64,000 bases of DNA from Paramecium octaurelia (Eukaryota; Ciliophora; Oligohymenophorea; Peniculida; Parameciidae). Position numbers and translations under genes: made by a program. Positions 23,635-34,569 of this stretch are shown in pieces. The stretch lies in the NCBI GenBank assembly GCA_905182995.1, contig CAJJDP010000032.1:5135-69134 (forward strand), given 5' to 3'. A model generated the notes under the pieces. That model saw only the letters and a list, made by a program, of their open reading frames with translations, made no database searches and was not told the DNA's origin. Positions within the stretch are counted from its first letter, which is position 1; every line of letters starts with the position of its first letter.

Positions 23635-24354
23635 ATGGGTAATATTGTTTCATCTAACAGTAACAATTCAAATACTGAATAGCCAAACAGAAGGAAACCA
23701 AGAATATTTGGGGAAAAAGAAAACAACGAACCAAGAAGCTTGATCAAATTCAAATAAGAAGATTAATCTGACGCTGAATCAGAAATAGTTCCAATTCAAA
23801 TTCCTGAGATCTCACGAGAGATGACTCCACAGAAATAAGAGGACATTTACAAAGTGATAGTCCCATCTCCCAGAAGTGATCTAGGATCAGAGATTGAATA
23901 ATTATGGAATAAAGCAGTTCAAGAGTAATCATGTTAATTGGCCAAAAAAATTATAACCACCTATCTAGAAGACGGAACAATGTACAATGGAGAGTGGTTC
24001 AAAGGAACTATGCATGGCAATGGAACGTTGAGTAGAGAAGGACTTCTCCTATATGAGGGTGAATGGAAACTTGGAAAAAAGAGTGGAAATGGAGTTGAAT
24101 ACTACACGAGGAGAACTTATGATAAAATTATACCAGCCTGTTAGATATCAGATAAGCAATATTGGAAGGTTTATAATGGCACATTTGAAGACAATAAAAT
24201 TCATGGGGAAGGTATTTTGGAATTAATAAATGGTTCTTGTGTGTTTGGAGAATTTGCAAATGGACAGTTGCATGGATAGTTGACTTATGAATGCATAATA
24301 AGCAAATAAATAGTAAAGGGAGTTTGGAATTAAGGATAGTATTTTAAATTATGA
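23635..24354 (+). CDS. MORN-repeat protein, probable N-myristoylation, 239 aa
   Basis: ATG 23635 to TGA 24352-24354, no intron. The N-terminus MGNIVSSNSN fits an N-myristoylation signal, suggesting membrane attachment. Residues about 1-105 are disordered and acidic. From about 106 there are MORN repeats: MYNGEWFKGTMHGNGTLS, LYEGEWKLGKKSGNGVEYY, VYNGTFEDNKIHGEGILEL, and a degenerate final one (CVFGEFANGQLHGQLTY). MORN repeats bind membranes or scaffold ciliate cortical structures. The stop overlaps the start of the DnaJ gene by four bases (ATGA at 24351-24354), which is unusual for a nuclear gene pair. Confidence 0.8.
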
Positions 24355-25187
24355 TTAAAATTTATATTAAAAGTCTCTACAGATTCTCATCATAAGCCAA
24401 GTGTCTTTATAAAGTATTGAATGTTTCAACTGATGCCACCCAAGAAGATATTAAGTCATCCTTCTTTGAATTGGCTAAAAAGTATCATCCAGATTCAAAT
24501 CCAGAGACTTCAATAGATCCAGAGAAATTCAGAGAAATCTAATAGGCCTATTCAACATTGTCCAATCCTGAAAAAAGGAAATATTACGATTAAGAAAATG
24601 GTACTTATTTTAATATCATCATCTCAAGGGATTATTGGACAATAGTTCTAAGGGAATCCGACTTTTGGAGAGTAAGAAGATGTATACTAAAGGTGGGCAA
24701 GAGTGAATAGAGAGCATATTAAACAAAATGAAGGTTTGAAACTATAGTCTAACTATTATAGCTGAATATTCAGATTACTTTGAGAAATAGTATTTCAGAA
24801 ATCCTGACTACTTTAAACGCAAGGTAGATGAAGACAGTCCTTGGAACATGTCTTATAACCTTTACAAAAAGCATTATGACATTAAGAAGGAAAAGGCAGA
24901 GTATGTGTTACATGTTCCCACAGAGACCACATCTTATTGGGAAAGAAAATCGGATTTAAAAGAGTAATTATAATTTCTAATTTAAAAGGAGGACCATTGA
25001 GTAGAAAGCTGAAGATTTAAAAAGTGGTAAGTCATTGTACATTGGTTTATTTGTAACCATGATCATAGGAGGAATTTATTATGTCTACCAAGATTAGAAT
25101 TAAAATAAATAGAGAGTCTCTTAAACAGGCAGAGTAAAGGAGGGTTCAGGGTATAAAGTGAAAGCTCTTCCTTTAAATATTGCTTGA
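24351..25187 (+). CDS. DnaJ (Hsp40) protein, probably mitochondrial, 251 aa
   Basis: ATG 24351 to TGA 25185-25187 with introns of 28, 28 and 25 nt; exon sum 252 codons. The basic, hydrophobic start (MIKIYIKSLYRFSSQAKCLY) looks like a mitochondrial presequence. The J domain occupies about residues 18-85, with the catalytic HPD at 46-48 (LAKKYHPDSNPET) and the helix IV signature NPEKRKYYD. No Gly/Phe or zinc region follows, so this is a type III J protein. A single membrane helix lies near 200-220 (IGLFVTMIIGGIYYVY), followed by a basic tail. It would stimulate an Hsp70 ATPase at a mitochondrial membrane (family knowledge plus inference). No later Met precedes the J domain, so the four-base overlap with the MORN gene is hard to avoid. 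Confidence 0.8.
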
Positions 25188-25256
25188 GAAATCATATATA
25201 AATATCTTTCATACTTAATTAATATAATATTTCATTTATAAATTATAATTTGCAGT

Positions 25257-25819
25257 ATGGAAAAATAGCTTTTAGTTGCTTAGTAAAGGGCTGTACAAAT
25301 CAAGGGAGACAGATATGGTGTGGAGTTCTAGTATGAAATAAATGGTAAGATTATTAAACAGAAAACTGCCTTTGGTTTTAAAACAATAGGAGATTTAATG
25401 AGCATTATTCTAAAAAATGAGATTGCCTAAAATCTATGTCCATTCAATTCATAAAATGATTTGTTAGGCTATGATATGTTGCTTGCTGAAGTGAAGCATA
25501 TTTCCATCAAACCAGTAGATGAATGTATTTCATTATTTTTTATTCTAATAGAGGATATGATATTTTTGCATTTTATTGTTAACAATACCTCTTAATCTTT
25601 CCTTTTTAATAAAAAATAAATCACTGTTAAGAATGTATTTATAAATTTTGATTTTAGGCTATTTCTGAATATAATAAGGATAAAGAGAGTGCACTCAAAA
25701 TTGATAATTATAAATTATATGAAATTATGGGGAAGTAGATTAATGAAGGAAATATCAATAAGTACTTATTTGAAATGATAAGTGGAGAATAAGGATGTAT
25801 TAAATTGTTTGTTTAATGA
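25257..25819 (+). CDS. Hypothetical protein, 170 aa
   Basis: ATG 25257 to TGA 25817-25819 with introns of 27 and 23 nt; exon sum 171 codons. It opens MEKQLLVAQQRAVQIKGDRY and continues as a compact mixed alpha/beta protein (GVEFQYEINGKIIKQKTAFG, KIDNYKLYEIMGKQINEGN). I see no signal peptide, membrane helix or known catalytic motif. It lies 69 bases downstream of the DnaJ gene in the same orientation. Confidence 0.6.
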
Positions 25820-25862
25820 AATTTTATGTTTGCATAATTAATTAAATTAAAAATAACAGTCA

Positions 25863-26625
25863 ATGTTGAAAAAGGAAGAAATATGGCAATCGATTAAGAC
25901 GTTTCAAAAGTAAAGTAAAAGAGAATTAGATTAAACGAGAGAATCAGAAGATTAATCATCATTTATTTCTGACAATGAAAAAGAGAATTTATTTAAAAAT
26001 AAATAACAATCTTGTTAATGCAAATAATAATTGATGTCATTAAAAAAAGAATGTATGCTTTAAATAAGGGAATTAAAAGCTTAACATTAAATTGAGATGG
26101 AAAATCTGTAAAATCAATTCTAAAAAATAATCATCGAATAGAAATAATAATATGAATTAGAGATATCACAACTAAAGGAAGATCTTGAATTTTACATAGG
26201 TGAATAAAATGACAAAGAATTGATGTAACTAATCGAATAGGAATAGTAAAAAGACAAAGAAATATTTTAGCAATAATTAGACTTTTAAATTACAGAGAAA
26301 TTAAAATTGGAATAAAAATTAATGTAAATATTCTAAATATTCAAGTCTTTGTTAGAAAGAATTAAAATAGTATAAAGAATAAGCCTAGTATTTTTAGACA
26401 ACTCAGTAGAATTAGCAAAATTAATAGTTATAGTAAAGTGTACATAAAAACTGTGCTCCACAATTATTTAGAGACACTAATAGAAAGGTGAAATTGTAGA
26501 CTGAAGGGATAGATAGATCGATAGTAAACGATGATAATAGCAATAGGGTGGGAATTTGTAATTCAATTAAGAATTTTAATGCAACTATTAAGCATATGGA
26601 AAAATCTCAACAATCTTAATATTGA
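25863..26625 (+). CDS. Gln-rich coiled-coil protein, 246 aa
   Basis: ATG 25863 to TGA 26623-26625. A 22-nt intron (GTAAATATTC...TTCAAG) is needed, since without it the frame loses its Gln-rich character; exon sum 247 codons. The protein is coiled coil from about residue 45 to 150 (QCKQQLMSLKKECMLQIREL), then a Q/N-rich segment, ending with VGICNSIKNFNATIKHMEKS. It starts 43 bases after the previous stop. Family not recognised. Confidence 0.65.
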
Positions 26626-27008
26626 TTAATTATTTATTTTATATAATTAGAATTAATTTTACAACTAGATAATTAAAACAAAAAAGACAGGGTTTGTATC
26701 TTCTGATATTTAACAATTAATGGGGAGAGTAGGGAAGTATTGAAAATAGAATTAATCAAGCTAAGCATTAAATTGAAATAAGGAAAGCATTAATTCTATT
26801 GATAAACCATTTAAAAAATATTATTATATTGAAATATTATAGATTAGATAATTTATTCTAGCTGTTATTAATTGACTTTACCTCACTAATTAAAAAACCA
26901 TTAAATTAAGATGTTATTAAAAATACAGATGTTTCAAGTAGGTCTGAACTGAATCTCTAAAAACTACAGATATATATATGACCATTTATATAATGAATAT
27001 GATAATTA
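26626..27008. other. Intergenic, convergent gene ends
   Basis: About 380 bases between two convergent genes. No frame, tRNA or repeat is evident apart from a short TA run near 26970. Confidence 0.5.
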
Positions 27009-27491
27009 TCATGCTTATTCTTAACCAACTTATAATTCAAGTTCCGCTATTCTTCTCTGCAATCCGAGCAATTATTGTTATAACGCAGTTTTTTCACCTT
27101 TTAAGGCTGTTATTTGTTGTTAAAGTCTAGAATTTTCAGCCTTCTAATGTGCAAAATGTCTAAGATGAAGATTGAGTAATACCTTTTCATTTCCTCTTCA
27201 ATCCTCATTAATTCATTTGTGAGTGTTTTTTTCACATCTTATGTTTTCATGCTTAAGACAGATTCAAGAGTATCTTTTTCAGATTTCAATATTTAGACCT
27301 CTTTTTTATGGAAATTCATTTCATCTTGAATCCCTTTGATTGTTTCCTTATATAAGTGATTTCTATACTTCTAAGCTCATTAATTTTCCTTTTAGTGAAG
27401 CAGGGTTTTATGAACCTGCGAAACTTTAGCCTGTTTACCCAAGATCACCTTTGGTTAGATTATTGGCAGCTGATTTGAAAGCATTACTCAT
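27009..27491 (-). CDS. Small coiled-coil protein, 145 aa
   Basis: Start 27491, stop 27011-27009, introns of 22 and 23 nt; exon sum 146 codons. The head is MSNAFKSAANNLTKGDLGQT, followed by one continuous coiled coil (ETIKGIQDEMNFHKKEVQIL, ENSRLQQQITALKGEKTALQ) to the C-terminus. The size and make-up resemble small axonemal or basal-body coiled-coil proteins, but no specific family can be named from sequence alone. Confidence 0.65.
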
Positions 27492-27788
27492 TAAATTATA
27501 TAAATAAATATTATTTTTGAGAAGAAAAAAAATTACATTTTATACTTTAACTGTATCTTCATTAAATCCACAAAGGTCATTTATACATTAAATTTCTTAA
27601 TTTAAGACATTAATTGAAACTCCTAATAGTGTTTAATAAGATGCACAAATTAAAAGAAACTTAGAATCAATAGAAATCAAAAATTCAATAATTTACATTT
27701 CATTGAAAAATTTAAAGATTCTAAACATGTCATCATTTAAGTATCTCTTTGCTCTTATTTTAATGTTATATTGTAATAAATTATGATA
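27492..27788. other. Intergenic
   Basis: Just under 300 bases between two reverse-strand genes. AT-rich, no supported feature; it should include the promoter of the small coiled-coil gene. Confidence 0.4.
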
Positions 27789-28419
27789 TCAATAAGGCAA
27801 GAATAAAATTAACTTATTATTTTGGACTAAGTAAATTAATTCCATCTTATCTTTAAAAACCTACATTCATTTCTAAAGTATGATAGATAATGATATTTAA
27901 GAGCATTACAATAGAACAATCTAGTGATTATGTTGTTTTTTAACTCTCAATTGATTCAAAGTCATGTATGATTAAAAATGATTCTTTCTAAAATCTATTC
28001 GAGTTGAATCAATACTTATCTTGATAGTAAAATATACGCTCAACAGTTACCAATAATTTCAAAAAACATTAATTTTCTAATTTTAGACCATTAAATTATC
28101 ATAATTAGATTGAAGGATTGTAAATGGAGTTATTAAATTTTAACCATTTTTGTTAAGTTCATAAAGATTATTGTCAGCTTAGCCAATAAAATAATTATTT
28201 TCAAGCAAAACAGAAAGGATTCCAGTCAAAATAGAAGGTCTCATCTTAATTTTAATTCTCCTATCATAACTCAACCCCATTATCAGAAATCCTAAAATCA
28301 TTTATTTCATGATTATAACCATTATCTCTATTATTAGGTTCTAGATTAATATTTAATCCCTAATTTCTAATCTCTTTATTCCCGCTTTAGTCAACTATTT
28401 TATGAATTTAAGATAACAT
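27789..28419 (-). CDS. Hypothetical beta-rich protein, 176 aa
   Basis: Start 28419, stop 27791-27789. Four introns (31, 29, 21 and 19 nt) give an exon sum of exactly 177 codons; each removes a TGA or frame break. After a disordered, Asn-rich head, the body reads like blades of a beta propeller: SVLLENNYFIGQADNNLYEL, FLIIHDFESIESQKTTQSLD, MELIYLVQNNKLILFLPY. The 19-nt intron near the 3' end is close to the lower size limit. The opposite strand is also open over much of this stretch, but its reading is less regular and runs into the trichocyst gene. Family not recognised. Confidence 0.55.
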
Positions 28420-28472
28420 AGTAAGAAACATAAAATTTATCTTAATTAATTATGTCACTATTTTATAATATT

Positions 28473-29726
28473 TCAATTTTCAAGCAGTTTGCGCTTGAGT
28501 TATCCCAATTTGGATGAAATTAAATCAACTGCCACAACAACTACTCTTTTTTATTTAATTCTAATTTATTGAATTGTAAATACCTGTTTTATGTATCAGT
28601 TTCATATTCTGTGTTTTTGAGTCTACAATCTGTTTATCTATTTTCTAACTCTTTTGTTTTAATAGCGACTTTTTGATCTACTTCAAATTTCTCATTAGCT
28701 CCTTATGTAATTCTTGTAGATAAGGAGGTAACCAAACCTAGATTTAAGTTATTATTAAAACCTTCCATGTATGTCTTGTCTTAGTTGGCCTAGACGAGTT
28801 GATCGGATAAAAGAGTCTTAAGGAGGTCGAAATTGCTGGATCTAAGAGCTTCGGCTTAATCCTCTCTGATTCTTTCAGATTAAATGTAATTCTCAATTTA
28901 TTTCAATATTGAAAGAACCTTTCTTGTTAAAACTTCTGCCTAAGCTGGTTCATCAGATGCTTTAGAAGCCATTTCACTCATTATCTCAAGCATTGAAGCA
29001 TATCCTTCTAATTGAACCTAAATTATAAATGAAATTAATATATACATGATGTTTTATTTTATTGACTTTTTAAGCAACTTAAGTCAAAGATGTGAGTGAT
29101 CTTGATTCTGTGTCTTCTTGTTCAGATTCTTCATATTTGAAACTATAAGATTCTTCTAAAAATGAAGGCTTTTCAAATCTTTTTCTATTTTTCACAAGAA
29201 TGTCTAAGTAACTATTGAAGTATCCCTTGACTTAATTAACTCCGAATAAGGTTTATTCTAAATTATCCAAAATAGTTTCATAGGCTGCAGTCTCAGTTTC
29301 TCTCTTGTGAGATTAATATTGCAACTCAGCCTTTAACTCAGTAATTTCGTTGTTTTTACGTTCCAAGCTGGCAACAGCTTAGACTTTTTATGGATTCAAG
29401 GAATCAAGTTGACTCTTGAGACCAAGTGATGCAATAGTATTTTGATTAATTTAATTTTTGAGTGTTGTGATATCGATGTCACAATTTTATCTAATCCTAA
29501 CTATGCGATCATCGTCTCTTTACTATTCATTTTCAAGAGTTGTTTCAATTCCTTATATCATATTAATAAGATTGGACACAACTGGGTCTTCAGTTTATAG
29601 CTCCATCATAATAGTTTGAAGAATTGTTTGTCCAAAATTAGAGCTTTATAATTCTTCAATCTAATGGTCAAAGTCCATCGTTAAGCATCCCAAAACTAGG
29701 AGAGACAATAAAATCGATATTTTCAT
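28473..29726 (-). CDS. Trichocyst matrix protein (TMP), 400 aa
   Basis: Start 29726, stop 28475-28473, introns of 28 and 23 nt; exon sum 401 codons. A signal peptide is clear (MKISILLSLLVLGCLTMD). The mature start FGQTILQTIMMELQTEDPVV and the acidic coiled-coil segments with an internal Ser/Glu-rich linker (EESEQEDTESRSLTSL) are typical of TMP precursors. Such precursors are processed into two crystal-forming polypeptides in the trichocyst, a secretory organelle. The C-terminal domain has the TMP pattern of a helical repeat with few cysteines (ENRQTDCRLKNTEYE). It is the downstream member of a tandem pair with the TMP gene at 29778-30928; 51 bases separate them. Confidence 0.8.
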
Positions 29727-29777
29727 ATATTTATATATATATTAAAATCCGTTTTTATTTATTGGTATTAATATTTT

Positions 29778-30928
29778 TCAGAATCTTATGCGTTGAATAT
29801 AGCTTTTAGTTTCCATGTCAAATCTTGTTTCAAAGATATCAATGCATTCAACAATAATCTCAAGTTGACCATTTCTATAAATAAATTAATTTTGCTACCT
29901 TGCATCAGTTTATTGTCTGTGAGCCTTTTCAGTGTCACTGCAAGTTTGATCCCAATCACCTTTTTCAGTTTATTTATTATTAATAACCTATAATTATATG
30001 ATATTCATTACAGCATCTTAAGTAGAAACGTCATTTCTGACTTCTAAGATCTTTTATCCTAATACTTCGAAACGAGCATTCAAATCAGCAATGCTTCCTG
30101 CCAATCTTCTATTAGCCAAAAGCAATCTTTCCTTTTAGGTCTAAAAATCTAATTCTCTTCCGTCATCTGCTTTCATCTCTTCTTTTTAGACTTGGAATAT
30201 GCTATCAACAAGAGTGTCAATAATTTTGACTACTTTTTATGCTGCACTTTCTTATGTTCCTTCGTCTTGTAATACTTCCAATAACATGTTGACCATGGTA
30301 TGGAATCCCTTTTTGTGAGGATAATATTTCAAGAAGTTTTGGTGATGACTCTTCAATTCAGCAAAACTACTCTTCTTTAATGCTGTAATTCCTTAAGATA
30401 AGATTTATTTTGCTTCTTATAATGCAGAAATCAATCCTACTAATTCATCTCTTCTTTGTTCATATTCACCCTATTAAATTATTAACTAATATAAATTACT
30501 CTTTAAACATTACGAGCTTCTTGCAATACACTAATTCTATCTAAATTTCTTTATTCTTCCCCTTGCTTGTCTAGTAATTGTTATTTCTTATCATTTTGTT
30601 CTTATTGCAAAAGTGGCAATCTATCTTCTGCTGTTGCTTTTCTTTCCTTAGCAACTGTAATCACTGCAGCTGCGGCTTCAGAGGCTGTTTAACAACTTTA
30701 CAATGCCCCTTACACATCTTCATCTTCAGCTCTCTATTCGTTGAGTAGATCATCCTTCATTTATTTAAGGAGATGCACAACTGTATCAGCAGGATGCTCT
30801 TGGAGCAATTATACTTGTAATGTTTATATAATTGTTTTTCCAAATTCAGAATCTCTTAATTAAGCAAAGAAATATTCGTCTCTTGCTAGAGCTACTCCCA
30901 CTAGCACAATCAATACGATTATTTTCAT
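29778..30928 (-). CDS. Trichocyst matrix protein (TMP), 365 aa
   Basis: Start 30928, stop 29780-29778, introns of 29 and 24 nt; exon sum 366 codons. Signal peptide MKIIVLIVLVGVALARD, then EFGKTIIQTLQVQLLQEHPA, which aligns with the start of the adjacent TMP. Coiled-coil segments follow, with the characteristic C-terminal TMP module: GDWDQTCSDTEKAHRQQTDA, then IVECIDIFETRFDMETKSYI and the terminal QRIRF. This domain is conserved in the T1/T2/T4-type TMP families. The protein should be proteolytically processed and crystallise in trichocysts. A paralogue lies immediately downstream on the same strand. Confidence 0.85.
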
Positions 30929-30960
30929 TTTTATTGTAATAATTATTAAAAAACGAATAT

Positions 30961-31350
30961 ATGAAGTAAAATTAATTACAAATAATCACTCAATACCATG
31001 GTTTTTAATAAATAACTTATGTAACTACATCTCCTGGTATTCAAGATGAAGTCAGATTGATTATCAATTTCATTTTAGATTGGTTTGGCTTTAAAGTCAG
31101 TTTCCTCCACAGGTATTAGAGTGGTTTTCAAACATATTTAATGTTCTCTTGGTTTAATATTTACATAAAGAATAGTCCAATATATGGTGTTTATCACTAA
31201 GGATTGATAGTGGTTACTTCAACAACGGATTCTTAAGAAATTAATTCTGAAAGGAAATTTCATATGGTAGAACACATGGGAAACAGTCAAGTGTATGGTT
31301 ATTAGATTAAAGTAAAATTACAGGACAATCCCAAATATTTGTGGTACTGA
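30961..31350 (+). CDS. Hypothetical protein, 129 aa
   Basis: Uninterrupted frame from ATG 30961 to TGA 31348-31350, only 32 bases from the start of the divergent TMP gene. The protein is beta-rich with aromatic strands (EVRLIINFILDWFGFKVSFL, YIKNSPIYGVYHQGLIVVTS) and ends KLQDNPKYLWY. No signal peptide. Family not recognised. Confidence 0.6.
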
Positions 31351-31517
31351 ATAAATTTTTGAAGACGAAAGTTTTATTTTGGGAAACAATTCCAAAGAAT
31401 AATTTAAAAACTAAAATTGTTAACGCTCGTTAATCTTTTTATAGATTGAAATTAAATACATTAAAAATTTAGAATGAATAAAATATAATTACTAAATTAA
31501 TTTTGAATACAGGTTTC

Positions 31518-32117
31518 TCATCTCCCTAAATTACTCTTTAAGTAAGAAATAAAATCCCTACAATTCCATTTATCTAGAAATAGTTTCAACACATTTCCAA
31601 AGGCACTGTATTTTTTGTGCAAAACATTTTTTAGACTATTTTTTAATCTAGCATTATCCCTGTTTTCTGCTTAACTTCCTTCATAAACTTTAAACTTATG
31701 CAAATTTTCACTTATTTTTTTATCATGCAAATCTTAATAATAAGCGTCGAGTTCATTAAAATTATCAAAATATCTCCCTCTAATACCATCTGTTTGTAAG
31801 TGAAGTACAACATATGAAAGGTATCGGGTATTCTCAAATACTTATTTAATTTTTAAAACTCCTTAATAATAATACTTCCTCATGTCTCCAGTTAAATAAA
31901 CTAAGATAGCATACTGATGTCCGATAGGAAAGTTTTCAAGATATCTTATATTGAGAGGAGTTTCTACTTAAACTAATTTTATCAACACCTTATAGTTTAA
32001 ATTGCTAGCAATCTCATCAATGAGACCTTCATCTAAATGAACGCACTGTTCAACAACCTATTATCTTGTTCCTTAAGAGTTAAACTAAGAACTGCCTTAA
32101 AAATTACTGTATGACAT
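31518..32117 (-). CDS. Hypothetical protein, 199 aa
   Basis: Start 32117, stop 31520-31518, no intron. A Ser/Gln/Asn-rich head (MSYSNFQGSSQFNSQG) is followed by a globular region (NIRYLENFPIGHQYAILVYL, TRYLSYVVLHLQTDGIRGRY) and a helical end. The pattern is consistent with a small folded domain, but I cannot name it. Confidence 0.6.
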
Positions 32118-32490
32118 AGATTATTACATTCATTTTTGTGTTTTAATTTATAGTAAGGTCTTAATTCTATTAGAATTGTATAATTATTTTTTAAAAAAAG
32201 AAATAAACAATGTTTTTATAATTATATCAATCAGTGACTTTTAATTCACTTATTATTCTTATTAATATCAACCATATAAAGAACAAATTGTTCATAATTA
32301 TATCAAAATACAAGTTATATCTTCAACCTTTAGATTTTTTACTTTACTCTCTTTAATTCTCTTTTCTCATATAACTAATTTATTGATGATTATTTAATTA
32401 TTAGATTAAATTTATGAATTTAATAATGTTATTAAATTTATATATTAACAATAAAATATATTTTTATTTTCTTAAATGAAATTATATAAA
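32118..32490. other. Intergenic
   Basis: About 370 bases, divergent promoters of the flanking genes. Very AT-rich, with no supported feature. Confidence 0.45.
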
Positions 32491-33846
32491 ATGAGTTTGT
32501 AATAGATTCAACAACACATAAATTAAATTAAAACTAGTTATCAGATGCCAAATAAGGAATTTCAAAATACTTTCAAACTTTTTGAGAGTTGTTTTACTTT
32601 ATTAGATAAGAATAATTAAGAATGATTAATTCAAGTATTTAAGTTTTTTAAAAATTTCAAAGAAGATTAGAAAATTAGTTGAAACTCAATTAAACTGATT
32701 ATAACGCTTTAATAAAAAATTGGAAAACTATGAATATTACATTTTACCGCTTGTTTTATGATGTGAAATTGGATTTTAGTAAAAGGATATCGAAACTAAG
32801 TAATGGGACATGATTCAATCAATGTTAATTTTTATCATCACCATTATACAAGCAAGGAAATGTTAAAAGCATCAATAATGAAATTTCATCATTTGGAAGT
32901 AATTTAGCTGGGTTAAATGCTAGGTTGAATAAGCATGAAATTACAATAATTTAGAGAACCTATTGACCAAAATTAATCTAAATTATAATATCGTTTCTTA
33001 TCATAACCTTACTCACGCATTCACTTTACTAAGTAATCATTAAAATTACCTTAACTTTATTTTCTATATATGAGAAATCTGATCTTAAATAGTTTGTTTC
33101 AAAAATAAGGCAGATTTACAACATTAATGGCAAGTTTAAGTAATGATGTAAATCACAGTAAAAAAAATGAATTAATCGTATTAAAGAGAGAGCGAATAAT
33201 TTATACAAAGTTAGGAAATCAAAAAAGTAAAATAAAAGTATATGTAAACAAGCAGTTCTTGAGAGGATGCATGTTTCTACCTTATTTAACATTTTGGCTC
33301 AGAATCCTTAGCTAAACTTTCTTAATTAAATGGTTAATTCTTAATAACAAGAAATTAAGAGAATTATAGTGAGCTCTATTTTGACCACCGTAATGGGATA
33401 AAATTTCAATATCTTCAGTTGCTTCAAAGATAGAGTCAATACAACCAATGATTTGAAAGATAGTTTATGTTAGTTCATTTTAAATGGATTGGTCCATGCT
33501 TGTGATATTTCAAATTACATGATTGAAGTGGGATTCATATATAAAATGGTCATTTTGTTAACTAAAGAATTTTAAGATTAAGTATATCAATCTTTTATTT
33601 TAGACTTTAAAAGAGGCAGCAAAAAGATTGGATGTAACAACAATGCTGAAATATAGGATAAAATTACCTTCTATTATAGCGAAACATTTTTCTTAAGTAA
33701 TTTTTTATATCTAGTTCTTAGATACATTTGTATTGCCATAATCGTAAATGATTGCAGCATTGAAAACAAGTTTCCTCGATTTGCCTAGAGAAGTTAAGAG
33801 AAGTCTGGAGATCTTGGAAGAAGAGAAAAAGAAGATAAGCAATTGA
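32491..33846 (+). pseudogene. Decayed 3',5'-cyclic nucleotide phosphodiesterase
   Basis: Starts at ATG 32491. Collinear blocks match the class I PDE fold in order. MASLSNDVNHSKKNE (from 33127) corresponds to the metal-binding HD-x2-H-x-G segment. STLFNILAQNPQLNFLNQM corresponds to the LENHH region, then IIVSSILTTVMGQNFNIF, NGLVHACDISNYM (the second metal-binding Asp region) and KEFQDQ. The C-terminal helix VIFYIQFLDTFVLPQSQMI ends at TGA 33844-33846. The gene is broken. Three in-frame TGA codons sit at 32623, 32680 and 32731 in a frame that continues sensibly, and frame changes separate the catalytic blocks. Key residues differ too: HD reads ND, and the G after H is K. Its former role would be cAMP/cGMP hydrolysis. 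Confidence 0.75.
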
Positions 33847-33878
33847 TTTTAGTTATATTAATAAATATCCAAAATAAT

Positions 33879-34467
33879 ATGAAGAAGGCAGTAAAGGAGG
33901 CTGAGAGAATATCATCTAAAATATCATCTCCCATGATCGTTGATCTATTTGAATCTTAGGGATCAGGTCTAATGCCATACTTAAAGAATGCATTGAAAAC
34001 TAGATTAGCATTGAATTAAGCAGAATCTTGTTTCATCGGTATTAGGAGTCTCAAAGTTATTTAGATTTTAAAAGAAGTTAGTTTCCATTGTTCGCAAAGG
34101 ATAGATATTTCGAATTCTTAGAAGCCTATAATAGAAAGAGCAAAGTAGATTTAATTAGATTATTGTCTGTTCCATTATATGATGTATTGCATTATTTAAT
34201 TGTTAGATTGTTAAAGCTAGTCTAAAGGACAATAAACCCTTGCCTTTTAAATTATATAAAGAGATGACTGATGCCTAAATGGTTTAGGCTAGATTATTTT
34301 CATAAAAGAAGATGGCACTGCAATCATCATAAACATGGCATCAAATTACTGTTAAATTTAATTTTATAGATCCAGAAACTAAGAAGGATGTTGTAAAATA
34401 CAATGTTCTAGAAAGAAGAGAATCAGATAGTTCTGAGAAGGATTGGCGTATATGTAAATTAGATTGA
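33879..34467 (+). CDS. TIM44/mL45-like mitochondrial protein, 178 aa
   Basis: ATG 33879 to TGA 34465-34467 with two 26-nt introns; exon sum 179 codons. The C-terminal half has the TIM44-like fold pattern shared by TIM44 and ribosomal protein mL45: LFAKDRYFEFLEAYNRKSKV, LIRLLSVPLYDVLH, then MTDAQMVQARLFSQKK and TWHQITVKFNFIDPETKKDV with VLERRE and WRICKLD at the end. The N-terminal region (MKKAVKEAERISSKISSPMI) is basic and could be a short mitochondrial leader. The start lies only 32 bases after the end of the dead PDE. Which of the two family members it is cannot be settled here. Confidence 0.65.
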
Positions 34468-34569
34468 TTTAAAACCACACATATATTTTTATGCTATTTG
34501 CAAAATAATATTATTTATATTCTAAATTAGTTGGTAATTTACAAATAATATTTTATAGTTATATTTTAT

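Noticed and set aside
27728-28517. Forward-strand gene beginning MSSFKYLFALILMLY with a possible signal peptide
   Set aside because: It needs several forced introns and runs 45 bases into the 3' end of the trichocyst gene. The reverse strand gives a cleaner spliced model with exons divisible by three.
33748-33846. Mitochondrial leader exon (MIAALKTSFLDLPREV) for the TIM44/mL45-like gene
   Set aside because: It is better explained as the C-terminal helix of the PDE relic, following VIFYIQFLDTFVLPQSQ in the same frame, and no splice joins it to the next gene.
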